A DNA stretch of 64,000 bases, from positions 1 through 64,000 of the forward strand of contig CAVQVR010000017.1 of the NCBI GenBank assembly GCA_963717195.1, in the 5' to 3' direction. A model generated the notes under the pieces. That model was not told where the DNA came from. It searched no databases and saw only the letters and a program-made list of their open reading frames with translations. Of this stretch, positions 50,368 to 59,982 are shown one piece after another; positions within the stretch are counted from its first letter, which is position 1; every line of letters begins with the position of its first letter. Source of the DNA: JACDAE01 sp963717195. Its GTDB lineage: Bacteria; Chloroflexota; Ktedonobacteria; Ktedonobacterales; Ktedonobacteraceae. The translations under genes were made by a program, and so were the position numbers.

Positions 50368-53019
50368 ATGAGTTCCTTTGTCCTTGGTTTTCAGGATATT
50401 GACAAAACAAAACTCATGGTTGTTGGGGGGAAAGGCGCGAACCTGGGGGAACTTTCCAAGATTGAAGGAATACGCGTACCGGATGGCTTTTGTATTTCCA
50501 CTCAAGCCTTTAAAAGAAGCATTGGGGAAATGTCGTCGATGAACGAATTACTGGATCAGTTATCGCTTCTAAAGGTGGAAGACCGGGATAAAATCGGTGA
50601 ACTTAGCGGTGAGATTCGCAGCGTCATCGAAGGGATTGCCATACCTCAAGACATTCAAGAAGAGATCACCCGCCACCTCTCCAGGCTTGATGAAAAAAAT
50701 GCCTATGCAGTACGATCCAGCGCAACTGCAGAGGATTTACCGACGGCTTCCTTTGCCGGCCAGCAGGATACGTATTTGAACATTATCGGAGAGGAGGCAA
50801 TCCTAAAACATATCAGCAAGTGCTGGGCGTCGCTCTTTACGGACCGTGCGGTGATTTACCGGATACAGAACGGGTTCGACCACAAAAAGGTCTATCTGTC
50901 TGTGATCATCCAGAAAATGGTCTACCCGGAGGCAGCAGGGATCATGTTTACCGCTGATCCGATTACTTCTAACCGCAAGCTGCTCTCAATCGATGCCAGT
51001 TTTGGACTTGGAGAAGCACTGGTCTCTGGCCTGGTCTCTGCCGATAATTATAAAGTACAGGAAGAGGAAATCGTCGAGAAGATGATAGCAACCAAAAAAT
51101 TGGCTATCTATGGACGAAAAGAAGGCGGAACAGAGACACAGCAGATCGCTCCTGATCAGCAAAAGACGCAAACACTTACCGAAAAACAAATTTTACAACT
51201 TGCACGCATAGGAAGACAGATCGAAGCTTATTTTGGTTGCCCACAAGATATCGAATGGTGTCTGGCCGATGACACATTTTCTATTGTCCAGAGTCGGCCA
51301 ATCACGACTTTATACCCGATCCCGGAAGCGAATGATCAAGAAAATCACGTCTATGTATCTGTTGGTCATCAACAAATGATGACCGATCCCATAAAACCAT
51401 TGGGGTTGTCTTTTTTCCTGTTAACAACCCGTGCACCCATGCGTAGAGCTGGTGGAAGGTTGTTTGTTGATGTTACACCTCTGCTGGCTTCACCGGCTAG
51501 CAGAGAAAGTATATTAGATGTTATGGGAAAAGGCGATCCGCTCATAAAAGACGCACTCATGACTGTCGTAGAGCGAGAAGATTTTATAAAATCGTCACCA
51601 GATAGTAAAAATGTACCGAGTCCCGGTAAAAGCAATAAAGTTATATCGACTTCGGGCTTTCGCACACAAATCGAAAACGATCCGACAATCGTTTCTAATT
51701 TGATCAAGAGAAGTCAAGCATCGATAGAAGAGGTAAAACAAAACATCCAAATGAAATCAGGAGTGGACGTATTTGATTTTATCCTGGAAGATATCCAGCA
51801 ATTACAGAAGACTTTATCCGACCCACAAAGTTCGGCTGTGTGGAAGGCTGCTATGGATGCTTCATCATGGCTCAATGAAAAAATGAAGGAGTGGTTAGGT
51901 GAAAAAAACGTAGCAGACACGCTTTCCCAATCGGTACCAAACAATATCACTTCGGAAATGGGTCTGGCGCTATTGGATGTCGCAGATGTGATTCGTCCTT
52001 ATCCAGAAGTAATCAATTACTTACAGCATGTAAAAGATGATAGCTTTTTGGATGAACTGGTTGAGTTTAATGGAGGACAGGAAAGCCGGGACGCTATCAA
52101 TGCTTATCTCAACAAATACGGAATGCGATGTGCTGGGGAAATCGATATTACGAGACCTCGTTGGAGCGAGAAACCAACTGCACTTGTTCCCCTGATACTT
52201 AGTAACATCAAAAACTTTGAACCAGGTGAAAGCAAGCTAAGATTTGAGCAAGGGCGACAGGAAGCTTTGAGAAAAGAACAGGAGTTATTAGACCGATTGA
52301 AGCGATTACCGGATGGTGAACAAAAAGTCGAAGAAACGAAACGAATGATCAGCCTGGTTCGGAATTTCATCGGTTATCGTGAATATCCAAAATACGGCAT
52401 GATTAGTCGCTACTTCGTATATAAGCAGGCTTTACTGAAAGAAGCCGCACAACTCGTACAAGCCAACGTTATTCATGAAAAAGAAGATATATACTATCTC
52501 ACTTTTGAAGAACTGCGCGAAGTCGTACGCACAAATAAACTGGATTACCAGATCATCAGCAAACGAAAAGACGAGTACAAATTCTATGAAAAACTCACTC
52601 CCCCACGTGTTATCACGTCTGATGGTGAAATCATTGCAGGTGAGTACAAACGAGAAAATCTCCCAGCCGAAGCTATTGTAGGTCTCCCTGTTTCTTCCGG
52701 AGTGATAGAGGGACGAGCACGTGTCATCTTAAACATGGAAGATGCTGATCTAGAAGATGGAGATATATTAGTCACCTCCTTTACTGACCCTAGCTGGACA
52801 CCATTGTTTGTATCGATAAAAGGCCTGGTCACCGAAGTTGGTGGACTGATGACCCATGGAGCAGTTATCGCACGTGAATATGGTTTACCGGCAGTAGTAA
52901 ACGTAGAAAATGCCACCAGGCTGATCAATGACGGACAGAGAATCCGGGTGAATGGAACGGAAGGCTATGTAGAAATCTTATCTCAGGAGGTTTCACTTGA
53001 AGGGATGAAAGGGCTCTGA
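50368..53019 (+). CDS. rph: Rifampin phosphotransferase (PEP-synthase-like)
   Basis: An 883-residue enzyme matching RPH, which transfers the beta-phosphate of ATP to rifamycins through a swivelling histidine. The N-terminal ATP-grasp part shows VVGGKGANLGELSK and AYAVRSSATAEDLP; the middle is the rifampin-binding domain (about residues 310-750); the C-terminal PEP-utiliser domain has the catalytic His830 in LMTHGAVIAREYG. The length equals the Listeria and Bacillus enzymes, against about 600-800 for PEP synthases with different middles. It has a strong AAAGGAGG site. Composition is AT-richer with more Lys/Glu than neighbours, consistent with acquisition from Firmicutes. A general PEP-synthase-like role cannot be fully excluded. 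Confidence 0.88.
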   Translation: MSSFVLGFQDIDKTKLMVVGGKGANLGELSKIEGIRVPDGFCISTQAFKRSIGEMSSMNELLDQLSLLKVEDRDKIGELSGEIRSVIEGIAIPQDIQEEITRHLSRLDEKNAYAVRSSATAEDLPTASFAGQQDTYLNIIGEEAILKHISKCWASLFTDRAVIYRIQNGFDHKKVYLSVIIQKMVYPEAAGIMFTADPITSNRKLLSIDASFGLGEALVSGLVSADNYKVQEEEIVEKMIATKKLAIYGRKEGGTETQQIAPDQQKTQTLTEKQILQLARIGRQIEAYFGCPQDIEWCLADDTFSIVQSRPITTLYPIPEANDQENHVYVSVGHQQMMTDPIKPLGLSFFLLTTRAPMRRAGGRLFVDVTPLLASPASRESILDVMGKGDPLIKDALMTVVEREDFIKSSPDSKNVPSPGKSNKVISTSGFRTQIENDPTIVSNLIKRSQASIEEVKQNIQMKSGVDVFDFILEDIQQLQKTLSDPQSSAVWKAAMDASSWLNEKMKEWLGEKNVADTLSQSVPNNITSEMGLALLDVADVIRPYPEVINYLQHVKDDSFLDELVEFNGGQESRDAINAYLNKYGMRCAGEIDITRPRWSEKPTALVPLILSNIKNFEPGESKLRFEQGRQEALRKEQELLDRLKRLPDGEQKVEETKRMISLVRNFIGYREYPKYGMISRYFVYKQALLKEAAQLVQANVIHEKEDIYYLTFEELREVVRTNKLDYQIISKRKDEYKFYEKLTPPRVITSDGEIIAGEYKRENLPAEAIVGLPVSSGVIEGRARVILNMEDADLEDGDILVTSFTDPSWTPLFVSIKGLVTEVGGLMTHGAVIAREYGLPAVVNVENATRLINDGQRIRVNGTEGYVEILSQEVSLEGMKGL

Positions 53020-53672
53020 CGCTTTGATCGGAATGCCAGTAAGCCGCTTTTCTCTCTTCTTGCAGCAAAAGCCGCCGCTGCTGCAAGGGCTTCTGCATAT
53101 GTACGTTCTTCACCGGCGTAAGAGAGCAATATCGTAGGTATATGAAGGCTTCTTCCCCATGGCACGTCTCCTATTTCAAAATCGCTTCTGCCTGTGCGCC
53201 CACCGCACACATCAATATATAAATACTCATCTATTCACTGAATGCGTATTTTATAGGACATAATCAAAAGTTGCACGTGGAGGTGGTAGGGCACACGAGC
53301 GTAGTAGCAAATTTTGCATATCGCTTTTGCCTCGTACCTCAACCATTATTGTGGGCGTGTTGGTGTCTGTTTTTGAAATGTGTAGGATGACGCGGGAGAT
53401 GTTTCATCGATAGATACGATAGTTCCTTTATTCAAGCCAATCATTTCCTCATATCGACGAATGATACAAGCAGATAAATCGCGTGACGCCATAAATGTGG
53501 TCCCTACATATGAATGGATTACATGACCGTCAATGGGGTGCTGAGGGCAACATTTATATATATGCATATATCATTTTGAGAACGTAGTACACTAATAAAA
53601 TGATAGTAGTCAATTGTACTATGGATAATATGCGTAGAACCCATTAGAAAGTTACAGGGAGGAGTGGTTGGA
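53020..53672. other. Gene-poor region after rph
   Basis: About 650 bp. It holds a degenerate repeat end GACGCCATAAATGTGGTCCC (about 53484-53503) and AT-rich sequence before the DoxX-like gene. Short leftward frames at 53030-53210 have Ala-rich, protein-like stretches but no ribosome site or recognisable family; a decayed gene is possible. Confidence 0.4.
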
Positions 53673-54263
53673 ATGGCATCACGAACAACGAGCCCAAAGA
53701 CGCATGGGATATTCATAACACGTCAGCGCAGTATAGGCATTTTGCGCATTACGTTTGGAGTTGCGTGGGTGGTTGCCGCATGGCTAAAGTGGCAGCCAGC
53801 ATTTATTAGCGGGTTTGCCGATAGTGTGAAGGGAGCAATGGAGGGCCAGCCACATCTTGTACAGGTGTGGATCGGCTTCTGGCTGAACATTATTAACGTC
53901 AATCCGACGCTCTTTGCTGTTCTGGAGGCAACGACGGAGACACTGCTGGCGGTGTGCTTCCTGCTGGGCTTATGTACAGACGCTGCCTGTATCGTCGGGA
54001 TGTTTCTAGCGCTTGGCATCTGGGCTATTCCAGAAGGTTTTGGTGGACCTTATATCGCGGGTCAGTCAACGGATATCGGTACCGCGTTCCCTTATATCAT
54101 CCTCAGCGCCCTTTTATTGTGTGCGCGTGCAGGTAGGTACTATAGTCTTGATAATCTGCTGGCATCCAGGTTGAAGCACCGATCATTCAGTGAAAAGGCC
54201 AGTGAGGTTGAGGAAAAAGAGAGGGTTCCAGTGCTTGTTGGGGGACGTAAGAAGAGTTCCTGA
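53673..54263 (+). CDS. DoxX/DoxD-like membrane protein
   Basis: A 196-residue protein with four hydrophobic segments (about 20-40, 70-90, 95-125, 140-160) and the opening RITFGVAWVVAAWLKWQPAF, which fits the DoxX/TQO small-subunit-like group. The charged C-terminal tail (LKHRSFSEKASEVEEKE) is cytoplasmic. Function is unknown; related proteins act in thiosulfate:quinone oxidation or redox stress. ATG 53673 has AGGGAGGAG 8 nt upstream. It is unrelated in detail to the shorter DoxX protein at 16495. Confidence 0.75.
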   Translation: MASRTTSPKTHGIFITRQRSIGILRITFGVAWVVAAWLKWQPAFISGFADSVKGAMEGQPHLVQVWIGFWLNIINVNPTLFAVLEATTETLLAVCFLLGLCTDAACIVGMFLALGIWAIPEGFGGPYIAGQSTDIGTAFPYIILSALLLCARAGRYYSLDNLLASRLKHRSFSEKASEVEEKERVPVLVGGRKKSS

Positions 54264-54480
54264 TTGAAGTTCCCTTAGAACACTCAGTGAAATACCAGAG
54301 TCGATTGCACACTCCATTGGAGCCACCTCCATTAGCCATAATCAAGAGTTGCTCACTCGCGGGATAGAGGATATTCCGATTTTGGCTGCACTCAGACGAG
54401 CAAGAACAACAAGCGGTGGAACTATTTCATCTGCTCATTCGTCTGTATTAAAATAAGAAGAAAGGTCTCTGGAGGAAGAA

Positions 54481-55866
54481 ATGGAAAAGCGGCGGACAAG
54501 GATGTCGCTCAAGAATGTGGGAGCTATCGTGGCGCTTTGCTGCCTGATCGCGCTGTTTTCCGGGATTGTTCTCATCGTCAGGGAAGGGATACGAATCGCT
54601 CGAACAGGTCCGCCATGCCAGACTCCAGGCCCGGATAGGCCCAGCACCGTAAATCTTCAGTCCGCATCCGGCCAATCTGGTCTGTATGTGAGCAACGATG
54701 CGGGGCTCTATCGCCTCAGCATCCAGCAGAACCAGCTTACACCTGCCTGGATCTACAAGATGCATAATTGTCTGATCCTGCCCTCCACGCAGGTTGGCAA
54801 CGTGGCATTTCCGACGTATCCCTCGCCCTACATCGTTGGAGCAACTGCCGTTGCTGATAACATGGCCTATCTCCTGGTTCAGAACCAGAATACACAGCAA
54901 ACTTACCTCTACGCCCTCAGCGCTCCAAATGGACAGATGGTCTGGAAAATTCAGATTCCCACAGGGGAGCAGGCCTTTGGAGATATCGATATAGGGGGTC
55001 GCCTTATGCTCCAGGCGGCACGAAATACGGTCTACGTAGATACAATGCTCGACAGCGGTGCATCGCTCATCCTTGCTCTCAACGCCAGCGATGGCTCAAC
55101 ACGCTGGAAAGCTGAATATCGCAGCGCAGGGCTCAATGACGTGAGCAACCAGATGATCTACCTCGCTCAAGCTGGTCGGAGTGAAAGTACGCTGAATCTC
55201 CTGATCGCGCTTAACCCCTCCACAGGCGCACAGGTATGGGACAGACAATTCCCCAACACGCTGCAAGTTAATGGAGCACGCCTGTTCGATGGGGTGCTCT
55301 ATGTTAGCGCAAATACCGCATGCAGCAATTGCGATAACTCGTCTGGTGCGCTCTTTGCTTTCGATGCCACAACCGGCACCCAACTCTGGCAATCCCAGAT
55401 GTTCAACGGCTATCTGAGCTTGCCTTCAGAAGCCAATGGGATTGTCTACGTGGGATCGACAGATGGTATGTTGCATGCTCTGAACGCGAACCGTGGATCA
55501 CAGCTCTGGCGGAAGAATCTGCATGCCGAGGTGCTCTATCAACCAGTGATAAGCAACAACATGGTTTGTGTGCGTACGAATCTGTTTCTCTCAGATGATA
55601 GCAATACTGTTCACACTCACCTGATCTGTCTCAATGCTGCGAACGGCGGCCAGGTCTGGTCCTACGCCTTTCCCACGCTTGCCTCACCCATCAACCAGTA
55701 TAGCAACATTGCGCCACTGTTTACAGAACATGGCATGCTATACGCTGGCACTACCAGCTTAGATAGCTATACCATCGATATCCTGCAGGCAGCGAGCGGC
55801 AAACGGGTTGGGACGTATTCCGCGACGATTTCGGGTAATCTGTACAACCTGACGCTGGCATTTTAG
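54481..55866 (+). CDS. Membrane-anchored PQQ-type beta-propeller protein
   Basis: A 461-residue protein with an N-terminal membrane anchor (residues 15-34) and an extracytoplasmic beta-propeller of PQQ-like repeats: LYALSAPNGQMVWK, ILALNASDGSTRWK, LIALNPSTGAQVWD, LFAFDATTGTQLWQ, LHALNANRGSQLWR, each ending in the Trp-docking motif. There are no dehydrogenase catalytic residues or PQQ ligands, so it is closer to BamB-like scaffolds than to a quinoprotein enzyme. GGAGG precedes the ATG at 6 nt. Partners are unknown. Confidence 0.85.
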   Translation: MEKRRTRMSLKNVGAIVALCCLIALFSGIVLIVREGIRIARTGPPCQTPGPDRPSTVNLQSASGQSGLYVSNDAGLYRLSIQQNQLTPAWIYKMHNCLILPSTQVGNVAFPTYPSPYIVGATAVADNMAYLLVQNQNTQQTYLYALSAPNGQMVWKIQIPTGEQAFGDIDIGGRLMLQAARNTVYVDTMLDSGASLILALNASDGSTRWKAEYRSAGLNDVSNQMIYLAQAGRSESTLNLLIALNPSTGAQVWDRQFPNTLQVNGARLFDGVLYVSANTACSNCDNSSGALFAFDATTGTQLWQSQMFNGYLSLPSEANGIVYVGSTDGMLHALNANRGSQLWRKNLHAEVLYQPVISNNMVCVRTNLFLSDDSNTVHTHLICLNAANGGQVWSYAFPTLASPINQYSNIAPLFTEHGMLYAGTTSLDSYTIDILQAASGKRVGTYSATISGNLYNLTLAF

Positions 55867-55922
55867 TTGGAGCTTGTGGTGTAATGAAACATAAAAAATG
55901 TGGCCCCTACTCTGGGTTGGAG

Positions 55923-56792
55923 TCAGGGGTAGCGTTGCTGTACCATGTCGAGGGTAGGGATGCCCTGAGTACCTGGTTGCTCAATGGAGAATGAGGCGAT
56001 GCGGTTGGCGAAGTCGACGGCCAGTTCGGGGTTGCTATGTTTATAGAGGGATGTCAGGAAGGCGGCGGCAAAGACATCGCCAGCGCCAGTGGGATCGACT
56101 TCGTTGGCGGGATAGGATGGGAAGCGTTGGGTGCGTCCCTGGCGGAAGAGGGTTGCGCCGTGGCGTCCGTCGGTAGCAACGAGCAAGGGGACATGGGTGC
56201 TCCATTGGGCTAAGATGGCGTCGGCCTCGCTACGATTTCCGTTGGAGAAGGGGAGCAGGTCATCATGGCTCAGGATCAGGACATCGAGCAGGGGAAGTAG
56301 TTGAGCAGCAGTTTGCCAGGGGGTGGGCCAGACGCGTCCATCGGCGTCCCAGCGGCGCAACCAGCCCTGGGGAGTGGCGGCAATAATAGCTCCGGGACGA
56401 CGAGGGAAGAGGGTGACAAATTCGGGCGCAATCTCCTGTGCGAGAGGACCAAACAGAACGATAGGAGCACGACGCCAGCTATCCGGTACATCCGTAAGTT
56501 GGATCTGCTCGGCGCGTGCATAGAGGTATTGTGTGCGGAAACCATCTTTGTACTGATTGGCGAATGTGGTTGTCTGGATAGATGGAAGCATATGTAAAGA
56601 GATGGCGGGAAGGAAGGTTGGTAACAATGCGCTTAGTTCGGGGTCTGCGCGTGTAATGATGCCAGGTGTTAATCCCAGGCGGTAGGCGGTCAAGGCGGCA
56701 AAAGTGACAGTGCCACCGGGAGAGGAGGTGCCGTTGGCGTGTATATCGCGGGTGACGTGGCCGATGGCGAGGAATTCAGGGGTGGAGGGCAT
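55923..56792 (-). CDS. PfkB family carbohydrate kinase
   Basis: A 289-residue ribokinase-fold kinase. The N-terminal FLAIGHVTRDIHANGTSSPGG gives the substrate-binding Gly-Gly region, and EVDPTGAGDVFAAAFL is PfkB signature 2 with the catalytic Asp. The lid region is short, and the length is somewhat below ribokinase (about 310). Substrate could be a sugar, nucleoside or related polyol; no transporter or hydrolase is adjacent to help. The start at 56792 has GGAG 9 nt upstream, inside the repeat cluster at 56805-57027. Confidence 0.88.
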   Translation of the reverse strand: MPSTPEFLAIGHVTRDIHANGTSSPGGTVTFAALTAYRLGLTPGIITRADPELSALLPTFLPAISLHMLPSIQTTTFANQYKDGFRTQYLYARAEQIQLTDVPDSWRRAPIVLFGPLAQEIAPEFVTLFPRRPGAIIAATPQGWLRRWDADGRVWPTPWQTAAQLLPLLDVLILSHDDLLPFSNGNRSEADAILAQWSTHVPLLVATDGRHGATLFRQGRTQRFPSYPANEVDPTGAGDVFAAAFLTSLYKHSNPELAVDFANRIASFSIEQPGTQGIPTLDMVQQRYP

Positions 56793-56804
56793 AGGATTGG
56801 ACTC

Positions 56805-57027
56805 CTATTTCAGATATTTTCTGTCTATTTCTATGATACACAAAAAGCGTCGTAACTATTCGGGTCTCCTCGCCACCTGTGGTGGCTCGCCCAGGTTTTG
56901 TGAGGACGGTGGGATTTGCGGCCTGGGGCCGCAAATCCCACCGTCCTCACAAAACGGCTTGCGAAGCGCCGTAGGCGCTGAGGAGTCAGGCCCCTACTGA
57001 ATAGTTACGTTGTTTTTTCTGAAATAG
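56805..57027. repeat. Triple-nested palindrome
   Basis: Three concentric inverted repeats: CTATTTCAGA (56805-56814) with TCTGAAATAG (57018-57027); CGTAACTATTC (56851-56861) with GAATAGTTACG (56999-57009); and innermost perfect 29-bp arms 56895-56923 and 56927-56955 (ends GTTTTGTGAGGACGG) around a 3-nt loop. A CCCCTAC end sits at 56991-56997 and another at about 57071-57077. Confidence 0.75.
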
Positions 57028-57107
57028 TTGGATTCAATGCACCGGACGCACCTGGGCGGCATAAATGCGGCCCCTACATCCCCCGCGCCCACCCAATATA
57101 TACAAGA

Positions 57108-58055
57108 TTAGCGGCCAGGTCGTTTCAGGGAGATGACCACGCGCCGTTCGTCGCCTTCGCCAATGCTCTCAGTGCTGATGTCTCTACTATCGGATAGGGC
57201 TATGTGCACGATACGTCGTTCGTGGGGAGGCATCGCCTCCAGGGCTATAGAGCGTCTGTAGTTACGAACCTGCTGAGCTACGCGCAGTGCCAGTGAGCGC
57301 AGATTTTCTTCGCGGTGCTCACGATAGTTTTCTGCATCAACAACGATACGCATACGATGTCGGGTGCGATGGCTTACAACCAGGCTAACGAGGAGCTGGA
57401 GTGCGGCCAGGGTTTCACCTCTACGCCCGATAAGCAGACCAAGGTTTTCGTTGATGCCGTGAATATTCAGTATTAAGGGATTGGCGGAGCGTACCTGGAC
57501 GGTTGCATGAATATTCATATAACGCAAAATATGTTGCAATACGTCAACGGTAATCTCGACATCCTCGCGCGAAGGTACTTCGACATCCTGTAACTCGGCG
57601 CGGGTCGCGTTGCCATTAGCCTGTTCTACGACCTGTAGAGAGGGGAGAGAAGGCTCGGGGATCAGGAAAGGAACAGACGCTTCATCCTCAAACTCTTCAC
57701 CGTCCTCTAATTCATCGTCTTCAAGTTCCTCTTCATCCTCAAATTCTTCCTCATCATCTTCTAGATATTCCTCCTCCTCCTCGTCTTCGTCGTATGCTTC
57801 TTCCTCAGGCAAGGCGATATCAGGGCCATCAGGGCCAAGAATCGCATCAGCCAGTTCGGGGGTAATGACAGCGCTTTTGCTGCCCAGGCGAACGGTGACA
57901 CGAACGCGAGCATCTTTGCTACCCAGACCAAAAGTACCACGGCTGGGTTCCTGCAAGACGGAAATGTCCACTTCTTCGCGGCGTTTGCCCAGGCGTACTA
58001 ATGCTTGCTGCACCGCATCATCAATACTTTTGCCGCTAACCTCTATGCTTTCCAC
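57108..58055 (-). CDS. jag: Jag/KhpB RNA-binding protein
   Basis: A 315-residue protein of the Jag (SpoIIIJ-associated, KhpB) family. It has a Jag_N domain (residues 1-60, IEVSGKSIDDAVQQALVRLG), a very acidic linker (about 85-130, mostly Asp/Glu), a KH domain with the GRRGETL loop (about 213-219) and a C-terminal R3H domain with REHREENLRSLALRVA. It binds RNA and is linked to cell-wall and division control in Firmicutes. Its place directly after yidC is the ancestral arrangement. The acidic linker is longer than usual. Confidence 0.93.
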   Translation of the reverse strand: MESIEVSGKSIDDAVQQALVRLGKRREEVDISVLQEPSRGTFGLGSKDARVRVTVRLGSKSAVITPELADAILGPDGPDIALPEEEAYDEDEEEEEYLEDDEEEFEDEEELEDDELEDGEEFEDEASVPFLIPEPSLPSLQVVEQANGNATRAELQDVEVPSREDVEITVDVLQHILRYMNIHATVQVRSANPLILNIHGINENLGLLIGRRGETLAALQLLVSLVVSHRTRHRMRIVVDAENYREHREENLRSLALRVAQQVRNYRRSIALEAMPPHERRIVHIALSDSRDISTESIGEGDERRVVISLKRPGR

Positions 58056-58134
58056 AGTTCCTTGCCTCCCTATGAGAACTTCTTGTAAATATTACGTTCT
58101 GTGGAGACCATCCTCTCACAGAACGCAAGCGGGT

Positions 58135-59178
58135 TCAACTGCGGGACCTCTGAGTGCTACTACTACGACGACGAGCAGAGGCACTATTGTTGCGCTGACG
58201 ACGACGATTATAGGGAGTGCCACTCGGTCGTGATTGACTACCTATAGGACTATCGTTGTCATTACTGCTAGTATAATTATCGCTCTCAACGACATTGTCC
58301 TCGTATGTTTCCTCTTCTCGCTCTACCGGGCGACGTTCTTTGCGTCGCTCACTGGTATAGTTTTTGACAGTGCCATTGGTCTTGCCTGTTGAAGTTGCGC
58401 CTGCCGGAGCCAGTTTGAAATCTGGTTTGACAAGCAGAGAGCCCCAGCCGGTGACGAAGTACTGCTGAATCGCCTGGAAGATCGTTGAGGTGGTCCAGTA
58501 GAGAGCCAACCCGGCGGGGTAGCTCCAACCCAGGATGAGAATGAAGACAGGCATGATATATTGCATCATTTTCATCGATTGGGTTGTTGGATCCGAGGCG
58601 GCACCTGGTGCGGTTCTGATCTGAGACATACGTAACTGTATAAACGTGGCTACTGCTGCCAGGATAGGTAAGACGTGAGTCCAATCCGGATGGCTCAAAG
58701 GAACAACCCATGAGTGGTTGATAAAAGCGAACCAGTTAAGATTGATGTTTGGGAAGCTAGTGAAATGTCCAACAAAGGGGTAAAGGATGTTGTTGATATC
58801 GGAAAGCTTGCTTGCACCCAGTCCAGTCTTTAGAGCAAAAAACAGGCCATACAATACTGGAAGTTGAATTAACAAAGGAAGGCAGCCAGCGACTGGATTC
58901 ACGCCGTACTCTTTGTAGAGAGCCTGCATTGCCACGGCCTGGCCCTGCTGGTCCTTCGCATATTTTTTACGAATTTCCTGCATTTGAGGCTGCAATGCCT
59001 GGGTGGCCTTCATAGATTTAAGTTGTTTTAATGTAAGGGGGAATAATACGAGTTTGATGATCAATGTCAGTACGATAATGGACAGGGCAAAATCACCAAA
59101 AAGGTGATAGAGCAGTACCAGGCCATTGAAAATGGGGAATGTGAAGATTAAATTGAACAGGTAACCTATTTCACCCAC
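58135..59178 (-). CDS. yidC: YidC/Oxa1/Alb3 membrane protein insertase
   Basis: A 347-residue insertase that helps proteins into the cytoplasmic membrane with or without SecYEG. It is the short Gram-positive-type form: five hydrophobic segments, the first near residue 20, the coiled cytoplasmic loop QPQMQEIRKKYAKD, and GCLPLLIQLPVLYGLF with the usual hydrophilic groove residues. The C-terminal 80 residues are basic, Ser/Arg-rich and unstructured, suited to ribosome contact. The start overlaps the yidD stop by 8 bp. Confidence 0.95.
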   Translation of the reverse strand: MGEIGYLFNLIFTFPIFNGLVLLYHLFGDFALSIIVLTLIIKLVLFPLTLKQLKSMKATQALQPQMQEIRKKYAKDQQGQAVAMQALYKEYGVNPVAGCLPLLIQLPVLYGLFFALKTGLGASKLSDINNILYPFVGHFTSFPNINLNWFAFINHSWVVPLSHPDWTHVLPILAAVATFIQLRMSQIRTAPGAASDPTTQSMKMMQYIMPVFILILGWSYPAGLALYWTTSTIFQAIQQYFVTGWGSLLVKPDFKLAPAGATSTGKTNGTVKNYTSERRKERRPVEREEETYEDNVVESDNYTSSNDNDSPIGSQSRPSGTPYNRRRQRNNSASARRRSSSTQRSRS

Positions 59179-59434
59179 GGGAATTCTCCTGCCTTCCTCG
59201 ACCTAGTAAGCCCGGCCATTGTTCCGGAACCGGATCGTAGAGGTCGCCGTGATAGAGGGGATGGCAGCGTCCGATGCGTTTGACGGTCATCCAACCACCA
59301 CGGAAAAATCCAAAGCGGTCTATTGCCTCATATCCATAATGTGAACATGAGGGGGTAAATCTACACGATGAGGGCAGGATTACCGACAGCGTGCGCTGAT
59401 AGATACGAATAAGAATAAGTGCAATGTATTTCAC
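59171..59434 (-). CDS. yidD: Membrane protein insertion efficiency factor YidD
   Basis: An 87-residue protein of the YidD family: LIRIYQRTLSVILPSSCRFTPSCSHYGYEAI, represented by its landmarks SCRFTPSCSHY and FFRGGWMTVKRIGRCHP. It is a peripheral membrane protein that assists YidC-mediated insertion. Tight spacing (21 bp after rnpA, 8-bp overlap with yidC) shows one operon. Confidence 0.95.
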   Translation of the reverse strand: MKYIALILIRIYQRTLSVILPSSCRFTPSCSHYGYEAIDRFGFFRGGWMTVKRIGRCHPLYHGDLYDPVPEQWPGLLGRGRQENSRG

Positions 59435-59455
59435 GGTTGTGACCTTCTTGCGTCT

Positions 59456-59827
59456 TTAAATGCTCTTTCCCTTCTCTGAAAGGGAGGTAAGCAAGCCCGC
59501 TCGACGTAGCAGCGTGGTAATATCTCGTCTTAACGTAAATAAATCAACACCTATAACCTGGACTCGAGCACTAAGAACAATGTCATAGTTTTGAGGCAGG
59601 TCTGCAAGAGCAGGCTGTATGGCTTCGCTCAGTAGACGTTTAATATAATTACGTTGGACGGCTGATTTTGAGATACGTTTACTAATAACAAAGCCAATAC
59701 GTATACCTGCAACGTTATTTGGTGCCCATGCCAGGATAAGCAGCCGAGATGCAGTACTCTGCCCCTGCTGCCTTACTCGCTGGAAATCACTACTTTTACG
59801 TAAGCGTAACGCACGATTGAGTGCCAC
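59456..59827 (-). CDS. rnpA: Ribonuclease P protein component
   Basis: A 123-residue basic protein that binds the RNase P RNA and helps process tRNA 5' ends. The family signature is seen in IGFVISKRISKSAVQRNYIKR, with the RNR-like RNYIKRLL core. The start is GTG 59827, beginning ALNRALRLRKSSDFQRV; no Shine-Dalgarno is evident, so translation may depend on coupling to rpmH 20 bp upstream. Confidence 0.95.
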   Translation of the reverse strand: MALNRALRLRKSSDFQRVRQQGQSTASRLLILAWAPNNVAGIRIGFVISKRISKSAVQRNYIKRLLSEAIQPALADLPQNYDIVLSARVQVIGVDLFTLRRDITTLLRRAGLLTSLSEKGKSI

Positions 59828-59847
59828 AATATCATAAGACGATTAAG

Positions 59848-59982
59848 CTAAACCGTCAAGCTCCAACGCCCTTTTACGCGGCGAGCTTTGAGTACACGTC
59901 GACCGTTGCGGGTAGACATGCGCTTCATAAATCCATGTTCACGTTTGCGCGGAATGCGCTTTGGTTGCCAGGTACGTTTCAT
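59848..59982 (-). CDS. rpmH: 50S ribosomal protein L34
   Basis: A 44-residue protein, MKRTWQPKRIPRKREHGF at the start and RVKGRWSLTV at the end, with the L34 core FMKRMSTRNGRRVLKARR between. The normal family length is 44-46. It is the first gene of rpmH-rnpA-yidD-yidC-jag. In many bacteria dnaA lies upstream on the other strand; here an FHA-domain gene on the same strand is upstream instead. Confidence 0.97.
   Translation of the reverse strand: MKRTWQPKRIPRKREHGFMKRMSTRNGRRVLKARRVKGRWSLTV

Noticed and set aside
53030..53210. Ala-rich leftward frame after rph as a small gene
   Set aside because: No ribosome site or family match; kept only as a possible relic.
57610..58233. A Ser-rich 207-codon plus-strand frame across jag and yidC
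   Set aside because: The poly-Ser is the antisense of the GAA/GAG-rich acidic linker of Jag; there is no ribosome site.
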